Virus record (IMG/VR): IMGVR_UViG_3300033153_015063
Span: 178,597 to 242,596 of that record
Length of the DNA stretch: 64,000 nt
DNA from: a virus
Reading direction: 5' to 3' (one strand)
The notes under the pieces were generated by a model. It did no database searches. It worked only from the letters and a program-made list of their open reading frames with translations, and had not been told where the DNA came from. The position numbers and the translations under genes were made by a program. Below, one piece after another: positions 25,090 to 33,214 of the stretch; position 1 is the first letter of the stretch; each line of letters begins with the position of its first letter.

Positions 25090-26499
25090 TCAGAAATTGG
25101 TGTTAAAAACGTCCAGGATCGCTTTCTTATCATCTTCACGGAATAAATGATGGGTTGTAAAACTGTAGGCGGTGTGAACATCAAAATCGAGGCAGGCCTC
25201 GGCCCACATGATAAGGTGTCGGGTTGTGATGGTTGACCGAATGTCACTATCCCAGTTTTTGTATGCCGTGCGGATATCCTTGGCAAATCTCATCATGGCT
25301 GGATAGACAACATTGTGTTCGTCCTGGAAACCAGAGTAGTGCTTGACACACTCGATTTCATCGTCCTTTTCCAGATAGTCCATCTCCATGATGACACCGA
25401 AGCGGTCTTTGTCAGCAAAGTTGAGCTCGTGTGTTCCGCTATGTTCTCCGGTGTGGGATGGGTTCATTGTTGCGAAGAACCTGAAGTTCTGGTGAGCTCT
25501 GATTACATCATGTCCTTGTTGGGCCAGGGTGATGGAACGGGCTCCATCAAGGAGAGAACGAAGGATGAACAGGACTGTGTCCTCAGCTGCATTGATTTCG
25601 TCGAACGTAATCCAGTGCCCGAGCTTCATAGCGACGACGAGGGCACCATCGACCCATTTTGTCACAGGATTTCCACTCTCACCTTCGTCCAGGATGAATT
25701 GCCCCAGGATTTCATCTGGGGAAGTATGGCCGGACAGGTTGATACGCCAGTAGGGGATCTTTTCCATCCCAGCCAGATGCTCTATGGCCACAGATTTTCC
25801 ACAACCGGGGGGACCGACGAGAAGGGTGTTTTTGTTCTTCTTGACACCCCATCTGACGGCCCCGAGGATAGTTACGTCGATGTCAGGTAGACCATCGACC
25901 TTCAGATCCTGGTCGTAGTACTTGTCGATGGTCGGAACCATTTCAGAGAAATCTCTGAACACAACCTCCTCACCCTTCTTTTGTTCCTTCTGTGGTTTGT
26001 GAGTGGTTGTACTCTGTTGTCCGTCCTGTATCTGGAGGAGCTGCCCGAACAGGTCGGGGTCCGTGTCTTTCATCTGCACGATGAACTTTACCTTCTCCTC
26101 GAAGGGGAGTGAGCTGTAGGTGTCGAAGATGTACTTTGCCTGGGTCACTGTTGCGGACTTTCCAGGGACCCCTACGACCCCGGTACCTGCGGTATCGGCC
26201 AGTATCTCAACGGGATGCCATCCCATCGCCTTTACCAACCCCTTCGTCATGGTCCGGCTGTCTCGGAGGTCCCGGATGTTGTAGGTTCCTCCGTTTACGA
26301 GGGGGACCTCGCTTTTTACAGCAATACGAAGGCTACCTCGATAACCATTGAACCACACTATGGTATGGTTCCCGCCACGCTCCATGACCACGTCGGTCCC
26401 TTCTGGGGGGAGTTCGATTCCATCAAACTCGGAGGTCCAGTCGACCTCCTTGGATGCTCTGTCCGAACCAAGTGTTTGTGAGTTATTTTCACTCATCAT
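25090..26499 (-). CDS. MoxR/CbbQ-like AAA+ ATPase
   Basis: In this 469-residue protein the C-terminal AAA core has Walker A GPPGCGKS (229-236), Walker B WITFDEIN (296-303) and a sensor FFATMNPS. The N-terminal 180 residues carry a separate beta-rich domain (GIELPPEGTDVVME) and a Gln-rich linker. MoxR ATPases pair with VWA proteins to mature or activate a target complex; the VWA gene at 19705-21717 has the same composite promoter. The target is unknown. Confidence 0.88.
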   Translation of the reverse strand: MMSENNSQTLGSDRASKEVDWTSEFDGIELPPEGTDVVMERGGNHTIVWFNGYRGSLRIAVKSEVPLVNGGTYNIRDLRDSRTMTKGLVKAMGWHPVEILADTAGTGVVGVPGKSATVTQAKYIFDTYSSLPFEEKVKFIVQMKDTDPDLFGQLLQIQDGQQSTTTHKPQKEQKKGEEVVFRDFSEMVPTIDKYYDQDLKVDGLPDIDVTILGAVRWGVKKNKNTLLVGPPGCGKSVAIEHLAGMEKIPYWRINLSGHTSPDEILGQFILDEGESGNPVTKWVDGALVVAMKLGHWITFDEINAAEDTVLFILRSLLDGARSITLAQQGHDVIRAHQNFRFFATMNPSHTGEHSGTHELNFADKDRFGVIMEMDYLEKDDEIECVKHYSGFQDEHNVVYPAMMRFAKDIRTAYKNWDSDIRSTITTRHLIMWAEACLDFDVHTAYSFTTHHLFREDDKKAILDVFNTNF

Positions 26500-26529
26500 A
26501 CATCACTACCACTTACTCCCAGATTCAGC

Positions 26530-26570
26530 CTTTATATAGTTTCACATTGATTAACCGTAAAAAGCGTAAA
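26530..26570 (-). promoter_or_regulatory. composite promoter P4
   Basis: Minus-strand TTTACGCTTTTTACGGTTAA, then TGAAACTATATAAAGGCTGA. It drives the MoxR gene, whose start lies in GTGATGTATGATGAG, a leader shared with the P5 gene and similar to the P6 gene. Confidence 0.8.
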
Positions 26571-26616
26571 AAAATAGAAACTGTTAACGGTTTTTGTCAA
26601 CGGAATTTTGCATAAC

Positions 26617-27444
26617 TCAGAAACCGAGAACAAAAGGGTCCCTCCCATCTACATTCAGACCCAAGTTTTCCATGACGTCGATGGCGTCAGTATCTATGTC
26701 GATGCCGATATAGTGCCTGTCGTTGTCTCTGGCCATTCGTAGTGATGTTCCTGATCCTGCGAAGGGGTCGAGAACCAGGTCTCCGGGGTTCGAAAAAGCA
26801 AGGATGATGTCTCTGGCCAGATCATCGGGCATCGTCGCCGAGTGTTGCAATTTAACTTTGTTACCCTCGGTGTTACTGGTGTTGTAGAACCAGACTGTGC
26901 CTCTACACTTCATGTCACCCTGGACCTTTTTCTCGATAGGGACCCGTTTACCTGATGTCAGGGTCTGGGTCCCATGCCAGGTTTCGCCAGCGTGTTTGGC
27001 CGGGACCATCAATAATTCCTTGTGGTAGACTCTTGGCTTGATGGTTCCCTTCCCGGTCTGTTTGACGAAGGCGAGGATATACTCGTGGTCGACCCGGAAA
27101 CGGTCCTGCCACCATGCCCCAGGCCTACCGTGACGGTGATATATGATGTCTGCCCATAGGGACCACCCCAGACTCTCCCAGTCATCCACCAGATATCTGG
27201 TGGTCCCCGTTACCCGACCTTCCTGATGGGAATCCCGCATGACTACCCAGGCCATACCTCGCTCTACTGTGAGGGCATAGAGATTCCTTCCTATATACCT
27301 CAAATATTCCCTTCCCACCTCCCTCTTCCTGATACCGTCGTAGGGTGGACTGGTCACTGTAAGATGGATACTTTCCTTTCCCAATTCGAGAATCTCGGAG
27401 AGCTTGATGCCACTGTCCTTGTGATAGATGATATCCTTTTTCAT
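26617..27444 (-). CDS. DNA methyltransferase, beta class
   Basis: 275 residues. Motif IV TSPPYDGIRK is near residue 33, followed by MAWVVMRD and AWWQDRFRVDHEYILAF. Motif I VLDPFAGSGTSLRMA is near 230, followed by YIGIDID. This is the permuted layout of N4-cytosine or N6-adenine methyltransferases. It ends in FVLGF. No cognate restriction nuclease is adjacent, so self-protection or regulation is more likely than a restriction system. Confidence 0.88.
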   Translation of the reverse strand: MKKDIIYHKDSGIKLSEILELGKESIHLTVTSPPYDGIRKREVGREYLRYIGRNLYALTVERGMAWVVMRDSHQEGRVTGTTRYLVDDWESLGWSLWADIIYHRHGRPGAWWQDRFRVDHEYILAFVKQTGKGTIKPRVYHKELLMVPAKHAGETWHGTQTLTSGKRVPIEKKVQGDMKCRGTVWFYNTSNTEGNKVKLQHSATMPDDLARDIILAFSNPGDLVLDPFAGSGTSLRMARDNDRHYIGIDIDTDAIDVMENLGLNVDGRDPFVLGF

Positions 27445-27456
27445 ATTTTTTACCTT

Positions 27457-27753
27457 CTATATTTTTCGATGCATCATTTTCTGGTTCTCATCGAACCACT
27501 CTTTGTTCTCGTCTATCCACCGTTCTTTCTCTTTTTTGCCCCTACAATAGATATATTTCTCTGGTGGAAAAGCATGTTGCCCAGGTTGATTTACTATCCT
27601 CATCTCCAGTTTCAATTGGCCAGTGCTGACTATGACAACCTCGATGTTCTTTCCTCTATGGAAAAACCCCAGAATTTCTCCCTTACTGGGTTTCTTCTCC
27701 AGATAAAGGTGACCTCCAGGTTCATTGTCTATAGTCAATTCATATGAAGGCAT
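27457..27753 (-). CDS. small unknown protein
   Basis: 98 residues, not recognised. The first half is beta-rich (YELTIDNEPGGHLYLEKK) and the C-terminal helix is charged (KEKERWIDENKEWFDENQKM). It lies 12 nt upstream of the methyltransferase and is probably co-transcribed. Confidence 0.5.
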   Translation of the reverse strand: MPSYELTIDNEPGGHLYLEKKPSKGEILGFFHRGKNIEVVIVSTGQLKLEMRIVNQPGQHAFPPEKYIYCRGKKEKERWIDENKEWFDENQKMMHRKI

Positions 27754-27785
27754 ACCATCACTCTATGGGTGGGATTTCGATATTA

Positions 27786-28334
27786 CTACTCACCTACTTT
27801 ACCGAGAAAAAGAGAGAAATCCTGGACCTCACGAATGGCCAACGGAACGACCTTGTCTTTGTTCACACCACAATCGAGTAGGATAATTGGCCGCTGCCCC
27901 TTCTTTTGATGTCCATATTTCTCACATACCTTTATCAATACCCTTGAAGGGAGATGGGGTTTGGCTTTGTAGGAGTCATTGAACCATGAGATAGTGAATT
28001 TGACGCCGAACTCCTCGACTACGATTCGTTCATCTTTATGGAACCTATCGGTGTAGTCTTTCATCCGTTCACTCAGAGTAAGTTCTTCGGAGAAGGTAAC
28101 TATGTCTCCATCGAACTCGTCCTCGTCCTCTTCCTCGACATCCCACTCGTCTATCTCTGTCAAGTTCTTGAGTTGATGGGCGATCTCTATGCCGAGCTTT
28201 CGATTCACAGACGTATCTTCGATGGGTTTTCCATCATCTGTGCATGGCCCGAGTACCTTCCATCTTCCTCCATTCCTGTGAAATTTGAAGCACGATGAAG
28301 CCCTGTTGTTAGAAAGACGAATAATTTTGTCCAT
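27786..28334 (-). CDS. unknown acidic-linker protein
   Basis: 182 residues from the ATG at 28334. This start is chosen because a TTTTTAAAG box lies 26 nt upstream, and the longer frame overlaps the next gene. The N-terminus is small and basic. A highly acidic stretch (DVEEEDEDEFDGD) follows near residue 68. The second half (KFTISWFNDSYKAKPHLPSRV) may be a separate fold. No family recognised. Confidence 0.5.
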   Translation of the reverse strand: MDKIIRLSNNRASSCFKFHRNGGRWKVLGPCTDDGKPIEDTSVNRKLGIEIAHQLKNLTEIDEWDVEEEDEDEFDGDIVTFSEELTLSERMKDYTDRFHKDERIVVEEFGVKFTISWFNDSYKAKPHLPSRVLIKVCEKYGHQKKGQRPIILLDCGVNKDKVVPLAIREVQDFSLFLGKVGE

Positions 28335-28398
28335 GAAAGTGGGATGGCCTGGAGAGTTTTTAAAGATTGAGAGAGAAGAAAGGGTTGGTGGATCTACA

Positions 28399-28809
28399 TC
28401 AGTAGTATTTTTCCCACAGAGCCTCTCCAACCCACAAAACAAGCGGGGCGGAGAAGGAAGCCCACAGAACCACTCTGCGGAAGTAAAAATCGTCTTCGAT
28501 GGTGATTGACCTCTCCAATACAAAGTCGCTCATCCCATACCCGTTGTACATGAAGGAGAGTGCTACCACAAAGAAGACTGTCATCAGGATGAAGTTGGCG
28601 ATGGGTTGACTGTTATCTTCAAAGGTCTCGAAGAGATAGAAGTACACGACGCCCATGATGAGTCCCATTACAAGACTGTAAAGGGCATACTCCTCGAATG
28701 CTTTCGGTGTGTAACCTGCGAGAGTATACGGTGCTATGATGAACCAGAAAAGAGTGAGGGCGAGAGCTACTATTGCCGTTTTCACAGCCTGTCGCGGTAC
28801 TTCAGTCAT
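28399..28809 (-). CDS. four-helix membrane protein
   Basis: 136 residues with four hydrophobic segments (AIVALALTLFWFIIAPY, LYSLVMGLIMGVVYFYLF, FILMTVFFVVALSFMY, LWASFSAPLVLWVGEAL). The ATG at 28809 fits a TTTAAATAC box centred near 28837, 26-28 nt upstream. An earlier in-frame Met lies upstream of the expected transcript start. Function unknown. Confidence 0.6.
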   Translation of the reverse strand: MTEVPRQAVKTAIVALALTLFWFIIAPYTLAGYTPKAFEEYALYSLVMGLIMGVVYFYLFETFEDNSQPIANFILMTVFFVVALSFMYNGYGMSDFVLERSITIEDDFYFRRVVLWASFSAPLVLWVGEALWEKYY

Positions 28810-28853
28810 CGGCCAACGCAATAGCTTGTGGAGTATTTAAACCTACCGAACAT

Positions 28854-29309
28854 CTAATGTTCAGTCTTATGGATGACGATGAAATTATCTTCTTTCAATA
28901 TCACTTCGAGAACGGGACGGACCTGGTCCCAATCAAGACCACCGCAACCGCATCCTGGTCGTGGGATAGCAACAGTAGGCCGTCGTGGTCGTGGAAGATG
29001 CATCATCCATTCACCCCTGAGCTCCATGCAACTGGCCCTTATCAGTTCCAGGGTTGCCTTGTCACGCCAGTGTTTTTTCACTGGAAAAGAAAAAATGGTT
29101 TTACCTTTCCAAGCCCCTATCGGGGTAACATCACAACCCATACGAATCGCCTTACCAAGGTTGATATCGACGCCAGGGACCCGGTTCACAGCCTCGGCTG
29201 CACACCCTCTACCCATCACAGCTCGTCCATCACTCTTCGTGGTCTTGTTGGTTGTGATACAAAGCCAGTCGGCGTCAATCTCCCATAGGTCTTCGTTTTT
29301 CTCTATCAA
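28854..29309 (-). CDS. macro-domain (ADP-ribose-binding) protein
   Basis: 151 residues. DADWLCITTNKTT, then AVMGRGCAAEAVNRVPG, then a conserved FSFPVKKHWRD and VAIPRPGCGCGGLDW follow the macro-domain pattern for binding ADP-ribose or hydrolysing ADP-ribose-1''-phosphate. The only in-frame start near the domain edge is TTG at 29309, and it lies inside the first repeat of the CRISPR-like array. It may reverse ADP-ribosylation of proteins or DNA. Confidence 0.7.
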   Translation of the reverse strand: MIEKNEDLWEIDADWLCITTNKTTKSDGRAVMGRGCAAEAVNRVPGVDINLGKAIRMGCDVTPIGAWKGKTIFSFPVKKHWRDKATLELIRASCMELRGEWMMHLPRPRRPTVAIPRPGCGCGGLDWDQVRPVLEVILKEDNFIVIHKTEH

Positions 29310-29462
29310 TCATAATCCTCAGTGAAACGCAAAGCCTTCGGGACGGATAAGGTCGTGTAGTTGCGGTTGCATTTTTCTATCAATTATAATCCTCAGTGAA
29401 ACAGGTTGAGGTTAAAATTTCCGGTACATGGTACTACTGTTGCATTTTCTATCAATTATAAT
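29292..29462 (+). CRISPR. mini CRISPR-like array, three repeats and two spacers
   Basis: A 37-nt repeat (29366-29402), starting GTTGCATTTTTC and ending CCTCAGTGAAAC, recurs upstream at 29292-29328 with an altered 5' part. It recurs again at 29439-29462, where the match stops after TATAAT. The intervals are 37 nt (29329-29365) and 36 nt (29403-29438), unrelated to each other. Size, regular spacing, a GAAAC end and a degenerate last repeat are all typical of CRISPR. No cas gene is near, so host Cas proteins would be needed. The flanking repeat overlaps the start of the macro-domain gene. Confidence 0.7.
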
Positions 29463-29478
29463 TCGAAAATATAATATA

Positions 29479-30177
29479 TTATCCACGTTTCCACCATCGT
29501 TTCTTCTTCTTCGGTTCTCCTTTCTTCTTCATTGTATTCTTTTCCAGGATATTACTCATGTCATAAAGATAATTATCCCCCCTCGTCATAAACTCGAATG
29601 ACATACAGACAAAATCACTCTTCAACCCTCCGTCTTTTGTCGATCCAAGGATATATGAAACCATTCCAATCGCATATCGGCTAGTATATGATACCTCTTC
29701 TGGGTTGAACTCAAGCAATATCAACCAGTCGCCGATTCTGAAGTTACGGTCATTCTTACGCAGCTCGAAGCTCTTTTCTTTTTCCCAGACTGCGTTGAAA
29801 TGTTTCGGCCACGTCTTTATCTCATGCCCTCGGACTGGTATCGTGAATCCTGGAACATTTTCTCTTATGTCGGAAAGGGTCTCCCCATCAACGTTACCTT
29901 CTGCATCAAACAGTCCGATAGACATCGCAAACTCCATGTTTTTCTGGACGTGGATAATTGCAGTAAGGACATCTTTACGATACCGTTCTTCGGCGGTCTC
30001 CTGAGCCTCTTTCCACACCTCCATTTCATCTTCTCTCTTTTTTATTTCATCCTCCATCTCCTTGAATTTATCTGGCCCCATGATGTTCAATAGTTCATCC
30101 TTCAGACCAGTATCATCGTCTTTGAATATAGTAACTATACCACATCCAGGGGTTTTACATCGTGGCATTTTACACAT
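29479..30177 (-). CDS. DUF3850 (ASCH/PUA-like) protein with N-terminal coiled coil
   Basis: 232 residues. Residues about 116-178 (HEIKTWPKHFNAVWEKEKSF, then ELRKNDRNFRIGDWLILLEF) match DUF3850, a PUA/ASCH-like fold thought to bind RNA or modified nucleotides. Before it is a charged helical region (DEIKKREDEMEVWKEAQE). The tail is very basic (KKKGEPKKKKRWWKRG). The start overlaps the upstream zinc gene by 43 nt. Confidence 0.7.
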   Translation of the reverse strand: MCKMPRCKTPGCGIVTIFKDDDTGLKDELLNIMGPDKFKEMEDEIKKREDEMEVWKEAQETAEERYRKDVLTAIIHVQKNMEFAMSIGLFDAEGNVDGETLSDIRENVPGFTIPVRGHEIKTWPKHFNAVWEKEKSFELRKNDRNFRIGDWLILLEFNPEEVSYTSRYAIGMVSYILGSTKDGGLKSDFVCMSFEFMTRGDNYLYDMSNILEKNTMKKKGEPKKKKRWWKRG

Positions 30178-30584
30178 TCAATGAAGTAAAAACCAGTTCC
30201 AGGGGCCGTGACATGCCGGTATTTACCACCACAGGAACAAGTGTTTAGGGATCGTTCCATCAACCCTAACCCTTCCATCTTCATCCTGTTATCGTACCAG
30301 AAGTTTCTGACGTCGTCTGGGACATCCAGTGTCGAAATACCATGAACCCGTTCTCCAGACGCCTCCGCCCCATAATAATACATGACCTTCAAACCAAAGA
30401 AAGCCAGTTTTAAAGTTAATATAGGATGGAAAATGAACTTGAGAAAACCACGTATGTCAAGCCATTTTCTGGTATTTCCAGGCCAGAGTTTGTCGATGAG
30501 GTCGGCCTTTTGTTGTGTTAAGCCGCAATGAGTACATTTATTGTTCTCAACTACCTTCCCACAACGAAAACAATTTTCCGGCAT
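30135..30584 (-). CDS. double zinc-ribbon protein
   Basis: 149 residues with an N-terminal zinc ribbon (CFRCGKVV, then CTHCGL) and a C-terminal one (CSCGGKYRH, then CVKCHD). The middle has a hydrophobic segment (GFLKFIFHPILTLKLAFFGL) that could contact membrane. Function unknown. It follows the thymidylate-synthase-like gene by 9 nt. Confidence 0.55.
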   Translation of the reverse strand: MPENCFRCGKVVENNKCTHCGLTQQKADLIDKLWPGNTRKWLDIRGFLKFIFHPILTLKLAFFGLKVMYYYGAEASGERVHGISTLDVPDDVRNFWYDNRMKMEGLGLMERSLNTCSCGGKYRHVTAPGTGFYFIECVKCHDVKPLDVV

Positions 30585-30593
30585 ATTATCCCT

Positions 30594-32453
30594 TCATTCT
30601 CCCTGAAACTCTCGTAGACATTTCTTGCCTTCCTCAGTCATCTTGAACTCGAAGCGGGCATACTCGAAGTGGTTGCCTTTCCCGGTGAATGTCCCCTCGG
30701 TAATGTTGGATGGGACGGCCATAGTCATCGCCAACCGTCCAAGGAAATCAGAGACGTAGTAAGGGTTATTGTTCTCAAAGAGCTCCTTCAGGAAGGCGGT
30801 CTGGGCCGGTGTGTTGGTGTTCTTCATCGACTCTGGACGTTCTTTCTTTTTCTCATCGAGGTGGACCTTGACTTCAGTCACTCTATCAAACTCGGAAAGT
30901 GCCTTCTTGGTCCGTTCTATCGCTTCTTTTTGACCAGGCCAGTCAGGTTCAGGTTCGTCTTTAACCATTTCTTTCTCCTCCTTCTCTACGATGTCAGATG
31001 ACTCACATTCGTTCTTGGTGATGATTGGGATCGGTTCCCACTTTGAAGTGTATTCAGTAAACAATACTTCATCCAGATTGTGTGTTTCGCAGTCCTTCAG
31101 TATCCTTTCTCTTATCCGGTGATTGGCGTTCAGTTTATCATAATCCTTTTTTTCCGTCAGACTTTCCATATAATCTTTGTCTTCAACGGACTCGTAGAGA
31201 CGTTGGGCCAACGACACCCACCATTCGTTTGTGACATAATCCAGATGGTCACAGGATAATTCGTACAATTGCATCTCTCGATACCAATCACAGGCAATGG
31301 CACGAAGCCAGAATCTCCAGTATGACCAGACTGGCTTCGTGATACCACCATAGAAAACCTTAGCTGTGGCATAGGAGAGAAGACCTGAATCGGTCCTGAT
31401 GATGGACCCTGGGAAGTCATTGACCATCGTTTTAATGATATCGTGACACCACTCCAGAACACCATTCATTTCTTCCTTGGTCATGGGTGGCATCGGTTCA
31501 GGGTCGAAGTGGTCATATATCTCAAACTGCTCAGCGATGATGTTTGGAATGATGTTCTTGTGTCTACTCATGTAGATGTGCATGTTGTTGGAGACCTGGT
31601 AGAACTTACCAACCTCAAGACCGAGACGGGATGCGACGAGTTGCTGGAAGATGGTGGGATCGAACAGGTCAAAAGGTAAACCCCAGATGGCGTCGTTGGA
31701 CCTGATGGTGCAATGCATATCAACCCGACCCTCTCGAACCTCGAACTGCCATGACATTGTGCAAGGCACGTACTGGCGGGAGTGGTCATGCATCGGGTTC
31801 CAGAAAGAGATAATGGCGTGGCGGGTTGTGGGGTCCCGCTGCAGCTTCTCGATACAGACCTCCAGTTGGTCCACCTCCCATGTCCTGACTGGTACCTCTT
31901 TACGAGATACGTGACAAATCTTGGGTTTCACTTGTTGTATCTGATGGGCGTTGTAAGAGTGGACGTTGTTCATCATCCAGCTCTCCTCGTAGTCATATTT
32001 GTGTGTCCAGTCGAGTTTGATGGGTAGGTCCCGGCCCGGCCAGTGTCTGATACGGTCACCATAGGTATAAGGACAGAGCTCTTTCTTCTCGTCTTTATCT
32101 GGTGGTTCTTGGTGATATTCGTCGTAAGGAATAGGACTCTGACGCCACTTCTCAATCAAGAGCCAGCGTTTGTGGTAGGGGTGGAAGTGATGGATGAATC
32201 CTGGGTTGAGACCGAGAAGGTAGTCCATAACCTCGACCAGGCAGACGCCGACCTGTTGACGGACGTTTGGGATGCCGCACCAGTTCTTCGTCGGATCTTC
32301 GAGAACCAGATGGAGAGAAGGGGCCTCTCGCATGGTCATTACTTTCTCCTTGTTCGGACCTTCAGGACGTTTGATTTTCAGTCCGTTGTTGGAGATGTAG
32401 TCGATGGTATCTCTTACTACTTCAGTAGAAGTATTACCGACAATACTCTTCAT
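30594..32453 (-). CDS. thymidylate-synthase-fold enzyme, Asn-to-Asp variant (predicted dCMP or dUMP hydroxymethylase/methylase)
   Basis: 619 residues. YGDRIR, DQLEVCIEKLQRDP, YVPCTMSWQF (nucleophile Cys231), TIRSNDAIWGLPFDLF and NNMHIYMSRH follow the ThyA core. The invariant PFN of thymidylate synthase reads PFD here (Asp262), the change that switches T4 gp42-type enzymes to dCMP. The residue after the nucleophile is Thr instead of His. The C-terminal 120 residues form a winged-helix-like domain (AQTAFLKELFENN), unusual for the family. The enzyme probably makes a modified deoxynucleotide for viral DNA. A TTTTTAAAG promoter gives a leaderless message. Confidence 0.8.
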   Translation of the reverse strand: MKSIVGNTSTEVVRDTIDYISNNGLKIKRPEGPNKEKVMTMREAPSLHLVLEDPTKNWCGIPNVRQQVGVCLVEVMDYLLGLNPGFIHHFHPYHKRWLLIEKWRQSPIPYDEYHQEPPDKDEKKELCPYTYGDRIRHWPGRDLPIKLDWTHKYDYEESWMMNNVHSYNAHQIQQVKPKICHVSRKEVPVRTWEVDQLEVCIEKLQRDPTTRHAIISFWNPMHDHSRQYVPCTMSWQFEVREGRVDMHCTIRSNDAIWGLPFDLFDPTIFQQLVASRLGLEVGKFYQVSNNMHIYMSRHKNIIPNIIAEQFEIYDHFDPEPMPPMTKEEMNGVLEWCHDIIKTMVNDFPGSIIRTDSGLLSYATAKVFYGGITKPVWSYWRFWLRAIACDWYREMQLYELSCDHLDYVTNEWWVSLAQRLYESVEDKDYMESLTEKKDYDKLNANHRIRERILKDCETHNLDEVLFTEYTSKWEPIPIITKNECESSDIVEKEEKEMVKDEPEPDWPGQKEAIERTKKALSEFDRVTEVKVHLDEKKKERPESMKNTNTPAQTAFLKELFENNNPYYVSDFLGRLAMTMAVPSNITEGTFTGKGNHFEYARFEFKMTEEGKKCLREFQGE

Positions 32454-32490
32454 ATGAGAGAGTAGGAGAAGGATGAGTTTTTAAAGAGTT

Positions 32491-32970
32491 CTATTTCCCA
32501 TGCCTCTCTTTAAGTTCACGTTGCATAGCCGGAAACGTTCGGTTGAGACGATAAGCTTCATCAGCCCTTTTCCACGCCGTTTCTGGATTGGCATAACCAC
32601 TCTTTGCCTGATAGACCTCACTGAACTGCCCAAGACCAGTATTGGACTTACTACTCAATGGATTTCGCTGATACGCTTTCCATTTTCCATTACCTTCACG
32701 AACAAGTTTATATTCCAGGAAATTGGTCTCATCGAGTTTGACAATCATACCTGCATACAACCCATCTTCTACGACAGGCCAATCTGTGATTGATGGTAGA
32801 TTCAGGGGAAGGCTATCGTGTATTGTTATACCACCAACCATCCTCTCCAGGAACTCTCCCTCCGTCAACTGAGGACTGTCTCCCACAGGCCCCTTGTAAA
32901 CCGTAGCTCCCTCTTCGTAGACGTATTTGTAGCGGTTACCTGAACCTGGAGGGATTTCGACGACGGTCAT
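32491..32970 (-). CDS. tag-module protein T2
   Basis: 159 residues. The module (VEIPPGSGNRYKYVY, then YKGPVGDSPQLTEGEFLERM) fills residues 1-46. The rest has SLPLNLPSITDWPVVEDGLY and an R/K-rich C-terminus (RTFPAMQRELKERHGK) that I do not recognise. A TATTTAAAAG box lies about 26 nt upstream of the ATG. Confidence 0.65.
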   Translation of the reverse strand: MTVVEIPPGSGNRYKYVYEEGATVYKGPVGDSPQLTEGEFLERMVGGITIHDSLPLNLPSITDWPVVEDGLYAGMIVKLDETNFLEYKLVREGNGKWKAYQRNPLSSKSNTGLGQFSEVYQAKSGYANPETAWKRADEAYRLNRTFPAMQRELKERHGK

Positions 32971-33046
32971 GGTATCAATGTGGGATGGGCTGAGGAGTAT
33001 TTAAAAGGTTCTAACGTTTTACGTTTTGTATTTCATTACTGTCGAC

Positions 33047-33214
33047 TCATGGTTGCCTCAGGAAGTTCTTTCGGCAATTGGAACACCAGTCGACGTTTGG
33101 AGTGACACGGTCCATGAGACTGTCACACTCTTTACATTTCCTTGGAGTATCGTCATCCTTTTGTCTCTTCAGATGGTCGGATAATGCGTTGGAGACGGCA
33201 TCGTTTTCTAACAT
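33047..33214 (-). CDS. mini zinc-ribbon protein
   Basis: 55 residues. The ATG at 33214 is embedded in the end of the Cas4-like gene (ATGTTAG). A longer frame would overlap that gene by 105 nt and is not needed. CKECDSLM and WCSNCRKNF form one zinc ribbon. Confidence 0.55.
   Translation of the reverse strand: MLENDAVSNALSDHLKRQKDDDTPRKCKECDSLMDRVTPNVDWCSNCRKNFLRQP

Noticed and set aside
29292-29462. Array as a simple inverted or transposon terminal repeat
   Set aside because: The repeats are direct, 37 nt long and evenly spaced with unique intervals, and no transposase is nearby.
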